Of a stretch of 64,000 nucleotides of DNA, positions 61,124 through 64,000 are shown one piece after another. Source of the DNA: Anaerolineae bacterium (GTDB lineage: Bacteria; Chloroflexota; Anaerolineae; Aggregatilineales; Phototrophicaceae); the NCBI GenBank assembly GCA_022824465.1, contig JAJDZV010000001.1, forward strand, positions 1-64,000, read 5' to 3'. Position 1 is the first letter of the stretch, and every line of letters starts with the position of its first letter. The translations under genes were made by a program, and so were the position numbers. The notes beneath the pieces are model-generated. The model did not search any database. It was not told where the DNA came from and saw only the letters and a list, made by a program, of their open reading frames with translations.

Positions 61124-62440
61124 TTAGCTACCCGGCACGATATAGGAGACGCCGTGAGTTTGATAGGCCGCGGGAAAAACGACGGCGGCATCCAGCGCGT
61201 TCTGTCCAAACTCAAAGTATTGCATCACGGTAATGATAGGCGCGGGCCATTGATGCCACAAGAATGCGGGGGCGTCGGGCGGCAGCTCCGGATTGTGGCG
61301 CCCATAATCGAAATAATAGCGGCCCTGTGACAATTCCACATCCGATGTTTCCAGCGCGGCGACGATGGCGTCGGCGTCAGTGAAGCTGCCGGCGCGTTCA
61401 ATCGCATCCGCTAGCAGCAGCACGCTGTCATAAGGCTCCATGGCGAAGCTGGGCGCGGTGTCGTCCCAGGTTTCTTCGTATTTTCGGTTGAGCTCGGCGC
61501 CCATCTCGCTGAAGCGGGAAGGGATGACGCCGGTGCGATTGAAAGCGCAGTAATTGCCGTCTTCCACGCTGTTCCAAAACTGCGTCGACTGCTCGGCATC
61601 GTAGCCAGCGATGCAGATCGTGTCCCGGCTGGGCGCGATGCCCAGTTCCGCCATTTGCTGGTTGAGGTTGAGGGCGGTATCGCCAGTGATGATGATATGG
61701 ATGGCATCGGCCGGCTCGGGGCGCAGGTCAATACGGCTGAGTATGGGCACAAAATCCTCCGTGCCCAACTCGATATTGTATTGTTCAACCCGGATGCCAG
61801 CCGCCTCCAGCCGCGTTTTCTCGTCCGCGGCGGCCGGCTGCCCGAAATCGGTGTTTTCGGCCAGGATGATCACATCTTCAACGCCCAACGAGATGAGCCA
61901 ATCGGCGATCACCGCGCCCACCATCGTCCAGGATGGCGAGATGCGGAAGATATAATCCACCCCGTCATTGATGCGCGGCGGTCTGCCTTCATATTCGATG
62001 ATGCCATTGGCGGTGATGTTGTCGTTCCAGGGACCAGCCCATACCGTCGGGATCTGGTTCTCCTGCAAGATGCCCATCGCCGCCAGTGCCACCGCGCTGT
62101 GAAAGCCGGCGACCGCGCCGTGAATGCCTTCGTCAAATATGAAGCGTTCAGCCACCGCCTGCCCGCGCTCGGAGATGCCTTCGGTATCGCCGGTGATAAC
62201 TTCCAGTCGATGATTCACGCCGTTGACGCTGATGCCGCACTCGGCGTTGATATCGTCGGCCGCTTGCTGCACCGCCCAGTCAATGACGACGCCGGCCACC
62301 ACCGCCCCGGGCGCGGACAGCGGAGCGAAAGCGCCAAACTTGATGACTTCGTCGGCGAAGGCGCAATCGGACTCCGCCTCGACCGCGCTCCATGGCAGCA
62401 GCAGCGCCGCGAGCAGTAAAGCAATCTTGAGCTTCTTCAT
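61124..62440 (-). CDS. ABC transporter substrate-binding protein (LivJ-like), tandem copy 2
   Basis: 438 residues from the ATG that opens the signal peptide (MKKLKIALLLAALLLPWSAVEA). Same order as copy 1: IKFGAFAPLSAPGAVVAG, TGDTEGISERGQAVAERFI, DVIILAENTDFGQPAAADEK, ELGTEDFVPILSRIDLRPEPADAIHI and VELSQGRYYFDYG. A cysteine pair near the start and after DIN(A/E) (CAFADE, NAECGI) recurs in all three copies and may be a disulfide. The longer in-frame upstream stretch lacks signal character. Confidence 0.9.
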   Translation of the reverse strand: MKKLKIALLLAALLLPWSAVEAESDCAFADEVIKFGAFAPLSAPGAVVAGVVIDWAVQQAADDINAECGISVNGVNHRLEVITGDTEGISERGQAVAERFIFDEGIHGAVAGFHSAVALAAMGILQENQIPTVWAGPWNDNITANGIIEYEGRPPRINDGVDYIFRISPSWTMVGAVIADWLISLGVEDVIILAENTDFGQPAAADEKTRLEAAGIRVEQYNIELGTEDFVPILSRIDLRPEPADAIHIIITGDTALNLNQQMAELGIAPSRDTICIAGYDAEQSTQFWNSVEDGNYCAFNRTGVIPSRFSEMGAELNRKYEETWDDTAPSFAMEPYDSVLLLADAIERAGSFTDADAIVAALETSDVELSQGRYYFDYGRHNPELPPDAPAFLWHQWPAPIITVMQYFEFGQNALDAAVVFPAAYQTHGVSYIVPGS

Positions 62441-62468
62441 CGCATCCCCCGGCTTCACGGCCAGCGCT

Positions 62469-63797
62469 CTAGTAGGACCCGCCGGGCTCGAAATACGACG
62501 TACCATGCCCCTGGTAAATCTCCGGATAGACGACCGCCGCGTCCAGCCCGCTCTGGCCTTCCTCGAAATACTGCATGACAGTCACCACCGGCACGGGCCA
62601 CTGATGCCACATATAGGCGGGCGTGTCCTCTGGCAGTTCCGGGTTATGCGCCCCATAGGCGAAGTAGTAATGCCCCTGCGAGAGATCAATATCAGTCGTC
62701 TCCAGCGCGGCGACTATGGCCGCGGGGTCGTCGATGCCGCTGGCGCGCTCAATGGCGTCCGCTATAAGCCAGACGCTGTCATAGGCCTCCATGGCAAAGC
62801 TGACCAGGATGTCGCCGAAGTCCTCTTGATAGCGCCGGTCCAGCTCCTTTGCCATGTCGTTATACAAGCTGGGAATCGTGCCGACGCGGTCGAAGGCGCA
62901 GAAGTTGCCGTCGGGCACGGTGTTCCAGTATTGCTCCGATTGGAAGGCGAGATGATTAGTGACGCAAATCGTTTCGGCGGTGGGCGCGATGCCGAGCTCG
63001 GCCATTTGCTGGGTTAGGTTATAGGAAGTTTCGCCGCTGACCAGGATGCGGATGGCGTCGGGCATGGCCGGGCGCGCCCAAAGACGGCTGAGTATCGGCA
63101 CGAAGTCTTCCGTGCCGAGCTCGATCTCCAGCTGCTCGACACGCACGCCAGCGCGTTCGAGGTGGGCGCGTTCCGCGGCCGCCGCCGGATGACCGTAGTC
63201 GGTGTTCTCCAGAATGAGCACGACTTCCTCGACGCCAAGCGAGACCAGCCAATCGGTGACGATCTTGCCGACGATGGAACTGGGCGGCGAGGTGCGGAAG
63301 ACATAATCAATGCCCTGGCTGATACGGGGCGGCTCGCCTTCAAATTCGATGTAGCCGGAGGCGCTGATGTAGTCGTTGCGCGGATGGGCGTAAATGGTGG
63401 GGATCTGGTAGCGCTGCACCATGCCCATCGTCGCCAAGCCGACCGCGCTGTGATAAAAGCCAACGATGCCGCTGACATTGTCTTGCAGAATCAACCGTTC
63501 GACCGCGAGTTGCCCGTATTCCGAGATGCCTTCCGAATCGACGGTGATGACGCGAATACGATGATTGACGCCGTCGATCTGGATACCGCAATCGGCGTTG
63601 ATATCGGCGACGGCTTGCTGGAAGCCCCAGTCCATGCCGATGCCGCCAGCGACCGAACCCGGCGAAGACAGCGGCACGACGCCGCCTATTACGATCGTCT
63701 CGCCGGCGAAGTCGCAGTGGTTGTCGGCTTGCAGGCCGACGGAATTAACAAGAATCAGCAGTGTGACCAGACAGACCCTGGCAATCGGGATTTCCAA
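62469..63797 (-). CDS. ABC transporter substrate-binding protein (LivJ-like), tandem copy 3
   Basis: 442 residues from a TTG with AAGGAG 9 bases upstream. Signal peptide (ARVCLVTLLILVNSVGLQAD), then CDFAGETIVIGGVVPLSSPGSVAGG, TVDSEGISEYGQLAVERLI, VVLILENTDYGHPAAAAERAHLE and IDLSQGHYYFAYGAHNPELP. The most divergent of the three. It lies furthest upstream, so probably starts the transcript. All three bind an unknown small solute outside the membrane. Confidence 0.9.
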   Translation of the reverse strand: MEIPIARVCLVTLLILVNSVGLQADNHCDFAGETIVIGGVVPLSSPGSVAGGIGMDWGFQQAVADINADCGIQIDGVNHRIRVITVDSEGISEYGQLAVERLILQDNVSGIVGFYHSAVGLATMGMVQRYQIPTIYAHPRNDYISASGYIEFEGEPPRISQGIDYVFRTSPPSSIVGKIVTDWLVSLGVEEVVLILENTDYGHPAAAAERAHLERAGVRVEQLEIELGTEDFVPILSRLWARPAMPDAIRILVSGETSYNLTQQMAELGIAPTAETICVTNHLAFQSEQYWNTVPDGNFCAFDRVGTIPSLYNDMAKELDRRYQEDFGDILVSFAMEAYDSVWLIADAIERASGIDDPAAIVAALETTDIDLSQGHYYFAYGAHNPELPEDTPAYMWHQWPVPVVTVMQYFEEGQSGLDAAVVYPEIYQGHGTSYFEPGGSY

Positions 63798-64000
63798 TAT
63801 TACGCGCTCCTTACACGACGTATCGGTACAAATCCGCTATCAGCGTATAGTGTAAACGGTGTTCTGACAAGCGCGCGACAGCATCCAGGCTTGGCTAGAG
63901 GCGGCCCTGCTCTTCATCTTCGCGCTTGCTCTCGCTCAGCTGCTATGGGAGTTCAACGTCTGCTAGTCAGCGTCGACCCTTGCTGGCATCAGGATTGGTT
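63798..64000. other. Upstream region of the binding-protein cluster
   Basis: No supported gene. It should hold the promoter of the leftward cluster. A short hydrophobic plus-strand frame (about 63883-63970, WLEAALLFIFALALAQLLW) has no start codon and ends at a stop; it may be a gene remnant or chance. Confidence 0.4.

Noticed and set aside
63883-63970. Short hydrophobic plus-strand frame as a gene or permease fragment
   Set aside because: No start codon, no ribosome site, and too short to assign.

Overview
The window looks like a chromosomal contig from an uncultured, GC-rich member of the Chloroflexota, probably Anaerolineae-like. That assignment is an inference from the gene mix: an F420-type LLM oxidoreductase, PhyH dioxygenase, several ABC uptake systems without local ATPases, many membrane glycosyltransferases, MmeI-like restriction-modification, and short GTAGGGGCG...CGCCCCTAC palindromes between genes. 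No rRNA, CRISPR array, prophage or plasmid replication gene is visible.

Layout. 1-4.4 kb: a leftward, probably Zur-controlled zinc operon (Fur-family regulator, a DegT-like protein lacking the PLP lysine, a shortened COG0523 protein lacking a P-loop, a complete COG0523 GTPase, a WD40 protein) behind two palindromic operators. 4.6-18.2 kb: housekeeping and accessory genes (SurE, beta-helix surface protein, PhyH, FtsX-like permease, LLM oxidoreductase, acetamidase, metallophosphoesterase, DtxR-type regulator, PdxT, nucleotidyltransferase). 18.7-22.2 kb: sugar ABC importer with promoter, operator and internal hairpin. 22.3-25.0 kb: compact cluster of a TIR-like membrane protein, flavin monooxygenase and beta-propeller. 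25.5-27.7 kb: queuosine-precursor transporter, Ada-type DNA repair protein, STAS-like protein. 28-31.5 kb: an AhpD-like selenoprotein gene behind an MmeI-like enzyme. 31.5-36 kb: peptide ABC importer split by a REP-associated transposase flanked by its palindromes. 36-49.5 kb: glycosyltransferases, TPR proteins, HAD phosphatase, the selenocysteine tRNA gene (selC), a DUF262/HNH nuclease and membrane proteins. 49.8-54.2 kb: cysteine synthase behind a five-cysteine leader peptide, cupin, Mog, an epimerase and a RelE-like toxin pair. 54.2-64 kb: a class V aminotransferase, two tandemly duplicated glycosyltransferases, and a nucleoside hydrolase with three paralogous binding proteins.

Most notable. 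(1) The gene at 27976-28554 (minus) keeps one reading frame through a single in-frame TGA at the second cysteine of the AhpD CxxC motif, with a SECIS-like hairpin just downstream. The same contig carries selC (anticodon TCA) with its own promoter and terminator at 40.4 kb. Together these argue for a true selenoprotein rather than a broken gene. (2) A 15-codon ORF with five consecutive cysteine codons and a good ribosome site precedes cysteine synthase and is followed by a hairpin and terminator: a likely cysteine-sensing attenuator. (3) The zinc operon holds two proteins that have lost the catalytic residues of their families but stay in a regulated operon. (4) A RAYT transposase sits amid its REP palindromes and carries one inside its own coding sequence.
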